Source of the DNA: JBDSGC01 sp046594105
GTDB lineage: Bacteria; Acidobacteriota; Thermoanaerobaculia; Gp7-AA8
Length of the DNA stretch: 64,000 bases
Assembly: GCA_046594105.1 (NCBI GenBank)
Contig: JBKJQB010000010.1
Location: 1-64,000, forward strand
Direction: 5' to 3'
Part shown: positions 16,293-24,735 of the stretch, piece by piece
Numbering within the stretch: position 1 is the stretch's first letter
Layout of the letters: every line of letters starts with the position of its first letter
Program-made: the position numbers and the translations under genes
The notes under the pieces: generated by a model
The model's input: the letters and a program-made list of their open reading frames with translations, nothing else
What the model was told of the DNA's origin: nothing
Databases searched by the model: none

Positions 16293-16364
16293 GGAAAGGT
16301 AGCGGTGGCCTTTCCTAGCGCCGGCTGGAAGCCGACGCCACGGCCGGCAAGGATGCCGGCGCTA
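16293..16364. repeat. Two intergenic hairpins of REP type
   Basis: GGAAAGG (16293-16299) pairs with CCTTTCC (16309-16315). TAGCGCCGGC (16316-16325) pairs with GCCGGCGCTA (16355-16364). They lie between the convergent coiled-coil and MglA-like genes and could act as transcription barriers. The CCGGC-rich composition matches other repeats in the window. Confidence 0.6.
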
Positions 16365-16431
16365 CGATCGCTTCGCTCAGGAACCACGGAATGACGGATC
16401 GTTTACGACCGCACCGTTCACGCTCTCCAAC

Positions 16432-17481
16432 TCAACCCTTTGCCAGTGCCGCCTTCAGTTTCTGTTCGTGAGCTCGTGCTCGATCCAGTGCCTGTTCGAG
16501 CGCTCTGACCATCTCGGAGGCACCTTCCAGCACGCCGCTCATGTCGGGGAGATCCGGGCTGGCGTCGTGGGTGTCCTCACGCGGCGCCGCGAAAGGATTT
16601 TCCGCGGAGCTGGCATGTCCACTGAGGTCCTCGGCCTCGCCGAATGGATCGTCCTCTTCCGGCTCGAAGGTTTGCGCCGGCGAGGGGGCAGCGGCCCGCG
16701 GCGGAGTGGGGACGTCGGTCAGCGTGCGCCGGGCAGGCTCTGGCGATGGCGCCGGAGTCGTCGGGACAGGTTCTGCTGCGCCGCCGAAAGTATTTTTCAT
16801 GGAGAGCTTCGCACTGCCCGCCGAGGAGTTGGTCACTCCCGCCTTGACGCTCATGTCCGGTCGTTGCAGCTCCGGTTCGTCGTACAGAACGGTGTCGACG
16901 TTGTTCTTGAGGTTGTCGAGAATGCGGGTGACCGCGGCGCGCAGCGTGGCCGTGACCCCGACGCCGGTGATGGCCGAGGCTTCCACGACGGCGGCGTTGC
17001 CGGGATGCAGGTAGGCGGTCATCTCGTCGACCGAGTCGACATTGGGCAGATCGCGTTTGTTGTACTGGAACACCATGGCCACTTTCTGCGGGTCGATCCG
17101 GTTGAGTTTGAGGTTCGTCCGCAGATTCAGCAGGCTGTCGAGATTGGACTCATGCATGGACTGCTGCGAGTCCGCCACGAACACCACGCCGTCGGCGCCG
17201 CGCAGCACGAGCTTGCGTGTGGCGTCGTAGAAAACCTGGCCGGGAACGGTGTACAGCTGCACGCGAACTTTCTGTCCCGCGATCGTGCCCAGTTCCATCG
17301 GCATGAAGTCGAAGAAGAGGGTCCGATCGGTCTCCGTCGACATCGAGATCATCTTGCCCTTGTTGTCGAGTTTTGGGTTGGAGTAGATCTTCTCGAGATT
17401 GGTCGTCTTCCCGCACAAACCGGGGCCGTAATAGACCAGTTTGACCGTGATCTCGTTGATGGCCTTGTTGATCAGAACCAT
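16432..17481 (-). CDS. MglA-like small Ras-type GTPase with long disordered tail
   Basis: 349 residues. Residues 1-195 are a full MglA-type GTPase: G1 YYGPGLCGKTTNLE, the MglA-specific TVPGQ in place of DxxGQ, G4 QYNKRD, G5 EASA. MglA switches polarity of motility systems in Myxococcus and has relatives in many phyla. Residues about 205-310 are Pro/Ala/Glu-rich and probably disordered. Residues about 315-349 form a short amphipathic helix (VLEGASEMVRALEQALDRAR). Canonical MglA ends near 195, so the tail is a lineage extension. Start ATG 17481 follows a strong AGGAGG. No MglB roadblock partner is adjacent. Confidence 0.88.
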   Translation of the reverse strand: MVLINKAINEITVKLVYYGPGLCGKTTNLEKIYSNPKLDNKGKMISMSTETDRTLFFDFMPMELGTIAGQKVRVQLYTVPGQVFYDATRKLVLRGADGVVFVADSQQSMHESNLDSLLNLRTNLKLNRIDPQKVAMVFQYNKRDLPNVDSVDEMTAYLHPGNAAVVEASAITGVGVTATLRAAVTRILDNLKNNVDTVLYDEPELQRPDMSVKAGVTNSSAGSAKLSMKNTFGGAAEPVPTTPAPSPEPARRTLTDVPTPPRAAAPSPAQTFEPEEDDPFGEAEDLSGHASSAENPFAAPREDTHDASPDLPDMSGVLEGASEMVRALEQALDRARAHEQKLKAALAKG

Positions 17482-17622
17482 GAACCGACTCCTCCTGGGG
17501 GACCGGTCACAGATTAGCACTACGACTGGCGCGGACCAGCCGCCGGCCCGGCGGACAAACCTGTTCCCGGAAAATTGGAGGCGATCCCTGCGCCGAAAGT
17601 GGCGGGTCCGGCGATCGGGACC

Positions 17623-18369
17623 CTACTGTCGCGCGTCCGTGGCCGTCGAATCCGCCGCCAGCACCTTCACCGAACCACCGCGCGCGAAGAAGGTCGAGCG
17701 GGTCAGCCAGTTCTTGTCCGGGTAGTAGGCGAAGACCGCGGTGCCGCCGCGCAGCGTGTTGATCACCTTGTCGGCGATCTCCTGGCGTACCGCAGGGCAT
17801 CCCCAGCTGCGCCCGAGCCGGCCGAGGGCCCGGATCGCCTCGCCGCTGACGTAGGAGGCGCCGTGCATGACGATGGCTCGGTCCCAGGCGCGGTCGTTGA
17901 TTCCCGCCTCGAGGCCCTTCAGACGTAGCGAGTAACCGTTGTGCCCGAAGTAGGTGTCCGCCGTGACGAACAGACCGAAGCTCGTGGCCAGGCTGCCGGG
18001 ATCGTTGGAGAAGAAGGAGGTGACGTTGCCGCCGCTGTTCTTCCCATGCGCCACCAGCTCGCGGAACAACAGCTTCCGCGTGGTCAGATCGAACACGAAG
18101 AGGCGAGGCTGAGACGAAGGCAGCGAGTAGTCGATCACCGCGAGAATGTTTCGGCGCGACACCAGGCCGCGTGCCCCGGCGCATCGAGTGGCATCGAGCG
18201 CCAGCGTGAGGACGTCGGCTCTCAAACCCGGGGCCTGATGGAGGAGCGTCGGAAGGATCGTCTCGGAGGATCCGTGCGTGCAGGCCGCAGCCGACGCCGT
18301 CTGGGGAACCAGCAACAAGGCCAGCGCCATCGCCGAAAAGAATCGTGTCAATCTCGAAAAAGCTCTCAT
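17623..18369 (-). CDS. Exported murein L,D-transpeptidase-like protein (YkuD_2)
   Basis: 248 residues, with a Sec signal peptide at residues 1-27 (ALALLLVPQTASA). The catalytic region is IVMHGASYVSG...LGRSWGCPAV, giving the His and the SWGC cysteine motif of the YkuD_2/L,D-transpeptidase catalytic domain. An upstream LVAHGKNSGGNVTSFFSND segment is typical of the same group. Acts in the periplasm on peptidoglycan cross-links or on lipoprotein attachment; which one cannot be told. ATG 18369 was chosen because it begins the signal peptide. Confidence 0.85.
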   Translation of the reverse strand: MRAFSRLTRFFSAMALALLLVPQTASAAACTHGSSETILPTLLHQAPGLRADVLTLALDATRCAGARGLVSRRNILAVIDYSLPSSQPRLFVFDLTTRKLLFRELVAHGKNSGGNVTSFFSNDPGSLATSFGLFVTADTYFGHNGYSLRLKGLEAGINDRAWDRAIVMHGASYVSGEAIRALGRLGRSWGCPAVRQEIADKVINTLRGGTAVFAYYPDKNWLTRSTFFARGGSVKVLAADSTATDARQ

Positions 18370-18520
18370 TCTTGAAAGTGTCTGCGTCCGGGACCGACCG
18401 TCAACAGTCCGTGGATGATAGCAAATAACCTGGAAAAGGCGAGACGAGCTACAAGGCAGGACGGCCTGAGCCACTCCGGAAGCCAGATTGTGCCGCTCAC
18501 TTGGGGTACCCGGCCCTCAG

Positions 18521-19144
18521 TCAGTCCGAGCCCTTCCTCATCACCCAGGTGGTCATGCATCGGCTGTCCTGGACGACGGTGGTCTTGATCGGATCGACGA
18601 GGGTCCCGCCCAGTCTGGAAGTCCACTGCAGCAGCATCGGCTCATCGACCAGAAACCTCTCCGAGCCATCGGGAAGCAGAAACCGGCGGCCGGATAGCAG
18701 ACGACAGCGCGTCTCCATGCCGATGTTCGACGCGAGGCGGCAGAAGAAAAGACCATCGTCCGCAAGAAGACGCCACGTCCCCCGCAGCATCGCCTCGAAG
18801 TGCGCTTCATCTCTGGCAAAGTGCAGGACGGCGCTGCTGATCACGACATCGGCGATGCCATCCGGGAAGCTGTTGGATTCCAGAGGCTCCGCGCGGAAGT
18901 TCGTGGGAGGAAGTGTGGGGGCAAGTTCTGCCGCGAGCGCCTGCACGGCAGCGATCGCTCGCGCCTCGGAATCGATGGCCGAAACCTCAAAGCCCTCGCG
19001 CAGAAAAAAGGTCAGATTCCGCCCGCCGCCGCATCCCGCGTCCATCAGGCGCTGTCCCGGCTGGATGCGACCGCGCTGGATCTGATCGAACAGGTAGATG
19101 TCCATCTGCCCGAAAATCGCGGCGACGTCGGTCATGCCAAGCAT
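18521..19144 (-). CDS. Class I SAM-dependent methyltransferase
   Basis: 207 residues. Motif I is LMDAGCGGGRNLTFFL. The acidic motif II (VSAIDSEARAIAAV) and the motif IV region (GIADVVISSAVLHFARDEAH) follow, then LLADDGLFFCRLAS. TehB/Methyltransf_11-like small-molecule methyltransferase; substrate unknown. The open frame extends far upstream with no plausible domain, so I place the start at ATG 19144 (or 19135). Same strand as the DUF1761 gene 20 bases upstream, so probably co-transcribed. Confidence 0.82.
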   Translation of the reverse strand: MLGMTDVAAIFGQMDIYLFDQIQRGRIQPGQRLMDAGCGGGRNLTFFLREGFEVSAIDSEARAIAAVQALAAELAPTLPPTNFRAEPLESNSFPDGIADVVISSAVLHFARDEAHFEAMLRGTWRLLADDGLFFCRLASNIGMETRCRLLSGRRFLLPDGSERFLVDEPMLLQWTSRLGGTLVDPIKTTVVQDSRCMTTWVMRKGSD

Positions 19145-19164
19145 TCTTGGTGGCCCGTGACCCT

Positions 19165-19584
19165 TCAGCGCCACCCACCGAGGATCAGCCCGGCCAGAAC
19201 CGCCGACACCAGGTTGTAGCCGGCATCGATCAGCCACAGTCGCGACGGCCTGCTCGAAAACAACGAGGTCGTGAGACTGGTGGACGCCTGGAATCCGAGC
19301 CAGCACAACGCGCCGATCATTGCGCCCTTCATCGCATCCATGTAGCTGTAGTGATGCAGCACCACGGCAAGAGCGAGGGCCACCAGCAGGCCGCCGACAA
19401 ACGAAATCAGCATCAACACCGGCATGGGAAGAGGGTTCGCCGCTTTCAGCTCTTCCGGGGTTCGGCCCTGCAGTGCGATCCACCGTTTCGCGAACATCAC
19501 CGGCGAGTACCACAGCCCGCCCAGAATGAAGAGGACGACGGCCGTTACCAGCACTGCGAGGTAATTCATCTGGGGAAGATTCAT
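19165..19584 (-). CDS. DUF1761 four-helix membrane protein
   Basis: 139 residues. NYLAVLVTAVVLFILGGLWY followed by SPVMFAKRWIALQG is the characteristic DUF1761 opening (first helix then LWYSP). Three further membrane helices follow, with SYMDAMKGAMIGALCWLGF in the middle. Function unknown. Start ATG 19584 has GAGGAGG 6 bases upstream. Divergent from the luciferase-like gene (137-base gap). Confidence 0.82.
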   Translation of the reverse strand: MNLPQMNYLAVLVTAVVLFILGGLWYSPVMFAKRWIALQGRTPEELKAANPLPMPVLMLISFVGGLLVALALAVVLHHYSYMDAMKGAMIGALCWLGFQASTSLTTSLFSSRPSRLWLIDAGYNLVSAVLAGLILGGWR

Positions 19585-19720
19585 GGAAGCCTCCTCGGGA
19601 TCGGTTCGAGACTCCATCGTACTCTTCACCGGAAACTCGCTTCGACCCCGGTTTTGAGAAAAGCGGTGATTGTGTACCGGGCGGCAGACGCGCGGAACGC
19701 TGCGGTACGATCGCGCAGTC

Positions 19721-20914
19721 ATGGAATTCGACGTCTTCTTCTCGATCAGCCAGACCGACGTTCGCGGATGGATTCCCAGCGAACGGGAGATGTTCGAGCA
19801 TTTCTTCGAGCAGGTGGAGCTGGCCGACCGCCTCGGATTCGGCACCGCCTGGATCGCCGAGAGCCACCTGTCGAGCGAGGTGCAGAAGGGCAATCCGGGT
19901 GCGGTCATCCCGCATTTCGTCGGAGAGATCGGGCTGAACACCGACATCCTGCAGCTCGCCCATCGCATCTTCGCCAGAACCAAGCGCATCGGCGTCGGCT
20001 CAGCGATCCTCAACATTCTCTGTAACGGCGGACCGATCGCCGCGGCCGAACGGGTGAAGACGTTCCTCACCCTCCATGGCCTCAATCCAGCCGAGGAGCG
20101 TCTGCTGCACATCGGTTTCGCCTCGGGGCGCTTCCCGTTCATCAACATCCCTTACGGCATCGTTCCGAGGAATCCGGTGGAAGAGGCCGCGTGGCCGGTG
20201 GTGAAGAACAAGATCTTCGAAGAAGCCACGGAGATTTTCTTGCGGTTGCTCCGAGGTGAGACGCTCAGCTCCTCAGACATCCATTCGCAGACGCTTCGGC
20301 GCGAGGACTTTCGGAGCGATGCCGACTGGCAGCGCGTCGTCGACGCCGCTGGCCACACAGCAGTGTTGCCGCAAGGGATTCCGTTGGAACGGCGATGGAT
20401 CTTTCCCAATTTGAAAATTGTGCCGCAGGAGCCGCGCCTGGAGCTGCTGCGGTTGCTGATCGGATCGCACGATCCGCAGGTGCAGGGCTTCGCGAACACG
20501 TGGATGCCGGTCGGCGTCTTCAATCTCTCGATCACGCCGGGCGGCGAGATCGAGAAAACGAACGCCTCGATGCAGACGGCCTATCACCCCAGCGGCGGCG
20601 GCTGGCATCGCCGCCTCATGCCGCGCACGGTGCTGGTGTTCATGAACGAAGATCCGGACAAGGCCGCGGCAGAAGCGCGCGAGGCGCTGGCGAACTACTG
20701 GAACGCTCTGGAAGGGACTCTGGATGAGGAGAAAGTGCGCAAGGCCACCGACAACGCGCTGATCGGCGACGGCCCGGCAATCCTCGAGCAGATGATGAAA
20801 CGCTTCCACCCCGAAGACCGGCTGATGCTCTGGTTCGACTTCAACAACCACGACTCGCGGCGCGTGATGAAGAACATGGCCGATTTCATGGCCGCGGCGA
20901 AATCGCTGGCCTAG
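19721..20914 (+). CDS. LLM-class flavin-dependent oxidoreductase (luciferase-like monooxygenase)
   Basis: 397 residues. N-terminal barrel motif FFEQVELADRLGFGTAWIAE followed by SHLSSE is typical of bacterial luciferase-like F420- or FMN-dependent oxidoreductases. IGVGSAILNILCNGGPIAAA and ERVKTFLTLHGLNPAEERLL also fit. The final 60 residues match the closing helices of the barrel. The substrate and cofactor (FMNH2 or F420) are not determinable. ATG 19721 begins the first beta-strand. Monocistronic, followed by repeats. Confidence 0.82.
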   Translation: MEFDVFFSISQTDVRGWIPSEREMFEHFFEQVELADRLGFGTAWIAESHLSSEVQKGNPGAVIPHFVGEIGLNTDILQLAHRIFARTKRIGVGSAILNILCNGGPIAAAERVKTFLTLHGLNPAEERLLHIGFASGRFPFINIPYGIVPRNPVEEAAWPVVKNKIFEEATEIFLRLLRGETLSSSDIHSQTLRREDFRSDADWQRVVDAAGHTAVLPQGIPLERRWIFPNLKIVPQEPRLELLRLLIGSHDPQVQGFANTWMPVGVFNLSITPGGEIEKTNASMQTAYHPSGGGWHRRLMPRTVLVFMNEDPDKAAAEAREALANYWNALEGTLDEEKVRKATDNALIGDGPAILEQMMKRFHPEDRLMLWFDFNNHDSRRVMKNMADFMAAAKSLA

Positions 20915-21222
20915 GCCGGCACGGCCGGCATCCTGAGCGAGGGCACCGTGTAGGAATCGCAGAGATTGATGGCGAGAAACGCGAACCTCCCGATCGAGCG
21001 TCCTTCTCCCCGCACACGGGGAGAAGGTCCGCGAAGCGGGGATGAGGGGTCCTGCTTCGTCGAGTGAGCGCCCCCTCATCCGGCCTTCGGCCACCTTCTC
21101 CCCGTTCGCGGGGAGAAGGAACTCTCGATGAAGATTGGTGGAAAGAAACCGAGTGCCATTGCGCCGCTCCGCTGATGGCCTGGATGACACGACCACCTCC
21201 CGTGCCTCACAATCGCGCAGCC
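20915..21222. repeat. Repeat-filled intergenic region with two inverted copies of a hairpin element
   Basis: Holds CCGGCACGGCCGG (20916-20928, a fragment of the dispersed 78-bp element). It also holds two inverted copies of a common bacterial intergenic hairpin: CTTCTCCCC...GGGGAGAAGG at 21003-21028, and CACCTTCTCCCC...GGGGAGAAGG at 21091-21119, each followed outward by a CCCCTCATCC-type arm (around 21041-21050 and 21071-21080). Together they form a 120-bp inverted repeat. No gene is visible. Confidence 0.75.
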
Positions 21223-21696
21223 ATGATGATGACCTCCCTTCCCGATGATCTCCTGGACATCGCCACGCGCCTGATCGCGGCGACTGCGTGCGGCGGCGCC
21301 ATCGGCTTCGATCGTGAGCTGCGGCACAAGCCCGCCGGTCTGCGGACGCACGCGCTGGTGTCCCTCGGCGCTTCGCTGGTCACCGTCCTCGTTCTCCGCA
21401 CTGCTCCTGCCTTTGAGCACGTCGACGCAATCAGCCGGGTGATTCAGGGCGTGCTGGCCGGCGTCGGCTTTCTCGGCGCCGGAGCGATTCTGCGCAACAC
21501 CGTCTCCACCCAGGAACAGGTCCACGGCCTGACCACCGCCGCCACCATCTGGGTCGTCGCTGCCCTCGGCATCGCCTGCGGTGTCGGCCAGTGGTCGGTC
21601 GCACTGATTGCGGTGGCCGTCGCGCTGTTCGTCCTGATCGCCGGCGGACCGTTCGAGCGTCTGCTGCATCGGATTTTCAAGAAGAAGGAACCGTAG
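21223..21696 (+). CDS. MgtC/SapB-family inner-membrane protein
   Basis: 157 residues, four to five membrane helices. ATACGGAIGFDRELRHKPAG followed by LRTHALVSLGASL is the MgtC signature, and VLAGVGFLGAGAILR the second conserved block. MgtC proteins affect magnesium homeostasis and inhibit F1Fo ATP synthase in pathogens; here only the membrane domain is present, without the C-terminal ACT-like domain of Salmonella MgtC. ATG 21223 is the first of three in tandem (21223, 21226, 21229). Confidence 0.88.
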   Translation: MMMTSLPDDLLDIATRLIAATACGGAIGFDRELRHKPAGLRTHALVSLGASLVTVLVLRTAPAFEHVDAISRVIQGVLAGVGFLGAGAILRNTVSTQEQVHGLTTAATIWVVAALGIACGVGQWSVALIAVAVALFVLIAGGPFERLLHRIFKKKEP

Positions 21697-21729
21697 AGCG
21701 GCCGGCATTGGCGGTGCACCGAGCCACCC

Positions 21730-21828
21730 ATGCCCGTTCGCTTTCGAACCTCCGGTTGCCTCTTCAGCATCATCGCCTCGGTGGTTCTGACCATCGCGCT
21801 CAACCTGATGCAGCGCGGTTGTCGCTAA
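21730..21828 (+). CDS. Putative 32-residue single-helix membrane protein
   Basis: Starts at ATG 21730 and ends TAA 21828. Basic N-terminus (MPVRFRTSGC), one hydrophobic helix (LFSIIASVVLTIALNLM), basic end (QRGCR). It reads like the very short hypothetical membrane proteins common in high-GC genomes. No clear ribosome-binding site. Too short for normal gene callers. Confidence 0.4.
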   Translation: MPVRFRTSGCLFSIIASVVLTIALNLMQRGCR

Positions 21829-21894
21829 CCCGCTCCGTCTGAGATCCACCGCAAGCCGTACCGTTGAGTCGCCGCCCGAAGTACCATCGCTCGT

Positions 21895-23385
21895 TTGAAC
21901 TCCACGGGACAGCGTCGCAGGATCGCGCTCGTCGCTGCGGGGGCCGTCGCCCTTCTCGCGTGGTTTCTTTTCCTGCTCTCGCGAACCTCGATGGCTGCGG
22001 CCGGTCCGGACGGCTCGGGCTACATGAACGAAGCGCGCATGATCTCCGACGGCCGCCTTCGCATGGAGATCTCCCCACTGCGCACGCTGGGGCTGGATCG
22101 CAGCTTCGCGAACGTGTTCACCCCTCTCGGTTTCAACGTTGCTCCCGAGGGCACGATGGTCCCCACCTATCCCGCTGGGTTCCCGCTGCACATCGCGCTG
22201 GCGGCACGACTGGGCGGCTGGAAGACCGCGGCGTTTGCCATTCCGCCGCTCGCCTCCGCCGGGTGTCTGCTGATGATCTTCCTCGTCGCTTCCCAGCTCG
22301 GGCTGGGACGCGGCTGGGCCATCAGCGCGGCGCTCGCCCTCGCCGCCTGCCCGGTGTATCTGATGCATTCGCTCCAGCAGATGAGCGACGTGCTGGCCAC
22401 GTTCTGGACGCTGGTGGCCCTCTGGTGCGCGCTCCGTGCGAACGAACGCGCTGACCGTCGCATGCTGCTCGCGGCGGGGGCGGCGTTCGCCATCGGTGTG
22501 TGGGTCAGACCGACCAACGTTCTGGTAGCCCTGCCGCTGGCCTTCGCGCTGCGATGGCGTCCCTCGCGACTGGCGATCGCGGCTGCCGCGGCGCTGCCGT
22601 TCGCTCTCGGATTGATGTGGTGGAACGCAGCGCTTTACGGCAGTCCGATTTCGACCGGCTACGGAGGGTTCGGCCAGGTCATCGACTGGTCGGCCCTGAG
22701 AACCTGCCCTCCGCGCTACGGCACCTGGCTGCTGGAGATGGTCACGCCGTTCATTTTTCCCACCGGCCTGCTCGTGGTATTCGATCGACGAGTCGGACGA
22801 TGGAACCGCTCTCTGCTCGGTGTCTGGTTCCTCACCTACTTCGCCTTCTACTCGGTCTACAGCGTCTGCGACTCCTGGACGTACACACGATTCCTCCTTC
22901 CCGCTCTTCCCGCCTTGATCATCGGCGCACTGTTCGTGATGCGGGATCTCCTCGCTGCGCTGGCGGGAGTGCGGTGGATCGCGGTCGCCCGTGGAGTGGC
23001 CATCCTGCTGATCCTGGCCACCCTCACACTGCAGATTCGGAGTGATGATCGCCGCGACCTCCTGCACACCCGGCGCGGTGAAGCGATCTACCCCGACGTC
23101 GTGCATTTGACCGAAGCGACTGTTCCCCGCAATGCCATCGTCATCAGCGGCTTGATGAGTGGTTCGTTTCTCTACTACAAGGGCCGCTTCACGGTCCGAT
23201 GGGATCAGATCGACAACGATCAGTTCCAGCTATTGAGAGCCTACGCCGCGAACGCCGGTCTGCGATGGTACGCAGCGTTGTCGGACGTGGAGTTGAGCCC
23301 GGAGGACCTGCCCAGGAGGTTCGACGCGCAGTGGAAGTCTCTCGGCAGAGTTCGTGACGTCACGCTATGGGAGCTGAAGGACTAG
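21895..23385 (+). CDS. Polytopic membrane glycosyltransferase-like protein (GT39/ArnT-like fold)
   Basis: 496 residues, about ten membrane helices. The first periplasmic loop holds GPDGSGYMNEARM, an acidic pair in the position of the catalytic Asp of GT-C enzymes. Later helices include VRPTNVLVALPLAFAL, with the VRP/TN motif of ArnT-like and PMT-like proteins. The C-terminal 110 residues form a soluble domain. Substrate unknown; likely transfers a sugar from a polyprenyl carrier. Start TTG 21895 is the only candidate before the first helix; the first ATG would remove that helix. Confidence 0.7.
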   Translation: MNSTGQRRRIALVAAGAVALLAWFLFLLSRTSMAAAGPDGSGYMNEARMISDGRLRMEISPLRTLGLDRSFANVFTPLGFNVAPEGTMVPTYPAGFPLHIALAARLGGWKTAAFAIPPLASAGCLLMIFLVASQLGLGRGWAISAALALAACPVYLMHSLQQMSDVLATFWTLVALWCALRANERADRRMLLAAGAAFAIGVWVRPTNVLVALPLAFALRWRPSRLAIAAAAALPFALGLMWWNAALYGSPISTGYGGFGQVIDWSALRTCPPRYGTWLLEMVTPFIFPTGLLVVFDRRVGRWNRSLLGVWFLTYFAFYSVYSVCDSWTYTRFLLPALPALIIGALFVMRDLLAALAGVRWIAVARGVAILLILATLTLQIRSDDRRDLLHTRRGEAIYPDVVHLTEATVPRNAIVISGLMSGSFLYYKGRFTVRWDQIDNDQFQLLRAYAANAGLRWYAALSDVELSPEDLPRRFDAQWKSLGRVRDVTLWELKD

Positions 23386-24091
23386 GCCGGGCCGGCACGG
23401 CCGGCGGCGTTGGTTGCCCAAGGCTCCGCCGTGATCACGCTCCAAGACGTTCTTCCGCGCAGGCCCTAGGAGAGAAGGAAACCAGAAAGCGGAAAGTGGA
23501 AGGCAGAAAGCCCTGAGCAATGGACAGCGCGCACGCTGCGCCTGAGAGAAAGAAACGGGCGCGGAGGCAGAGCGCCGGAGGCGCGATTGACCTTAGCCCA
23601 GGACTTCAGTCCTGGGACTTGAGGGGCTCCCCCAGACGAGTCCCGGAGGGACGATTGACGATGCTTCGTTGCGACATGTTCAATCGTCCCTACGGGACTT
23701 ACTTTTTAGGGGCATCAAACCCAGGACTGAAGTCCTGGGCTAAGTTCAATCGTCCCTACGGGACTCGCAAATCCGCATAAAACCTGGCTGTTTCTGGGAA
23801 GCGGCGTGGGGTGGCGGGCGGGAAGCGAAGGATCTGCAATCACGCGAATGCCGCTTGCGACAGTCGGGGCGATGCAGATCCTTCGCCGTCTACGCGGGCT
23901 CTAATGAACTCTGGTCCGAGGCATCAAGAGGATCGAACTCACACCCGCGACGTTGCAGATCCTTCGCCGTCTTCGCGGCTCAGGATGACGGGAGGGATCT
24001 TGCAGCCGGCAGGATTACCTTCTGATTTCTGCTTTCTGCTTTCTGGTTTCTGCTTTTCCGCCTCCCCGCGCACTTGACCTAGAATCCATCG
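23386..24091. other. 706-base gene-free region packed with repeats
   Basis: Begins with a fragment of the dispersed element (CCGGCACGGCCGG at 23392). A purine-rich tract (GAAACCAGAAAGCGGAAAG; 23471-23510) and an inverted pyrimidine-rich partner (GATTTCTGCTTTCTGCTTTC; 24019-24058) bracket the block. Inside are the 23595-23766 palindromes, plus three copies of a GATCCTTCGCCGTC-type element (inverted at 23825-23838; direct at 23874-23890 and 23954-23972). Open frames inside are composed of repeat sequence and are not credible genes. Confidence 0.75.
23595..23766. repeat. Inverted pair plus partial third copy of a palindromic REP-like element
   Basis: Each unit combines the palindrome CCCAGGACTTCAGTCCTGGG with GTCCC..GGGACGATTGA. 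Unit A (23595-23658) and unit B (23680-23742) are inverted around a 20-bp centre; a partial unit C (23745-23766) repeats TTCAATCGTCCCTACGGGAC. This could fold into a large cruciform. Such elements are typical of RAYT-mobilised REP/BIME repeats, but no RAYT gene is in the window. Confidence 0.8.
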
Positions 24092-24718
24092 ATGCCTGTC
24101 AGGCGGTCCATCTTTGTCAGTGCGTCCGAGGATCGGCTGCAGAAGCTCATCGTGGAACGGCTGGAGCCGGGGGCAGATAAGGAAAGCATCGACCGCCGGC
24201 TCTGGGATCTCTTCGGTGAGGAGTGGTGCATCATGACCACCGACCTGATGGGATTCTCCCGGTCGGTCTCCCGCTTCGGCATCATCCATTACCTGCAGAC
24301 CATCTACGAGTCGGAGCGGCTGCTCGTGCCGGTGGTCGAGCAGCACGACGGCATCATGCTGAAGATGGAAGGCGACAGTTTCCTGATCATCTTCCGGAAC
24401 GTGCAGAAAGCACTGTTCGCCGCCGTGAGCATGCAGCGGAAGCTCAAGCTCTACAACGAGACGAAGCCGCCGGAAGAGCAGGTCCTGCTGGGCATGGGCC
24501 TGGGATACGGCCGGGTCCTGCGCATCAGCGACGAGGATGTCTTCGGGATCGAGGTCAACGCTGCCTACGTCCTCGGCGAGGACATCGCCGGCGCCTACGA
24601 GATCCTGGTGTCGGCCGCCGTGCGCGAGGCTGCTGGTGACATGAAGGAAATCTTCGAAGAGCTCCACGACGCCCCCGCCGGCATCGGCACCGCATTCCGC
24701 GTCCGCTACGACGCGTGA
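24092..24718 (+). CDS. Class III adenylate/guanylate cyclase domain protein
   Basis: 208 residues; essentially one cyclase homology domain with a short helical N-terminus. Metal Asp51 lies in TTDLMGFSR and Asp95 in KMEGDSFLIIF, which also carries the substrate-specifying Lys of adenylyl cyclases. VNAAYVLGEDIAGAYEI corresponds to the transition-state Asn region, although the usual Arg is not where expected. No membrane segment, so it is soluble. It could make cAMP or be a degenerate regulatory copy. Confidence 0.78.
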   Translation: MPVRRSIFVSASEDRLQKLIVERLEPGADKESIDRRLWDLFGEEWCIMTTDLMGFSRSVSRFGIIHYLQTIYESERLLVPVVEQHDGIMLKMEGDSFLIIFRNVQKALFAAVSMQRKLKLYNETKPPEEQVLLGMGLGYGRVLRISDEDVFGIEVNAAYVLGEDIAGAYEILVSAAVREAAGDMKEIFEELHDAPAGIGTAFRVRYDA

Positions 24719-24735
24719 TCAGCGGCTCGACGCGG

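Noticed and set aside
21076..23106. 676-residue open frame antisense to the membrane glycosyltransferase-like gene
   Set aside because: High-GC third-position shadow; Gln/Arg/Glu/Gly-rich with no recognisable domain, and it crosses the hairpin repeat.
23595..23766. CRISPR-like array
   Set aside because: Repeat units are inverted, palindromic and unequally spaced, with no unique spacers of constant length and no cas genes.
23520..23780. 86-residue open frame in the repeat island
   Set aside because: Made of translated REP units (FNRPYGT and NPGLKSWAKF patterns), a well-known source of false small proteins.
23811..24077. 88-residue open frame in the repeat island
   Set aside because: Consists of translated GATCCTTCGCCGTC repeats; no ribosome-binding site or domain.
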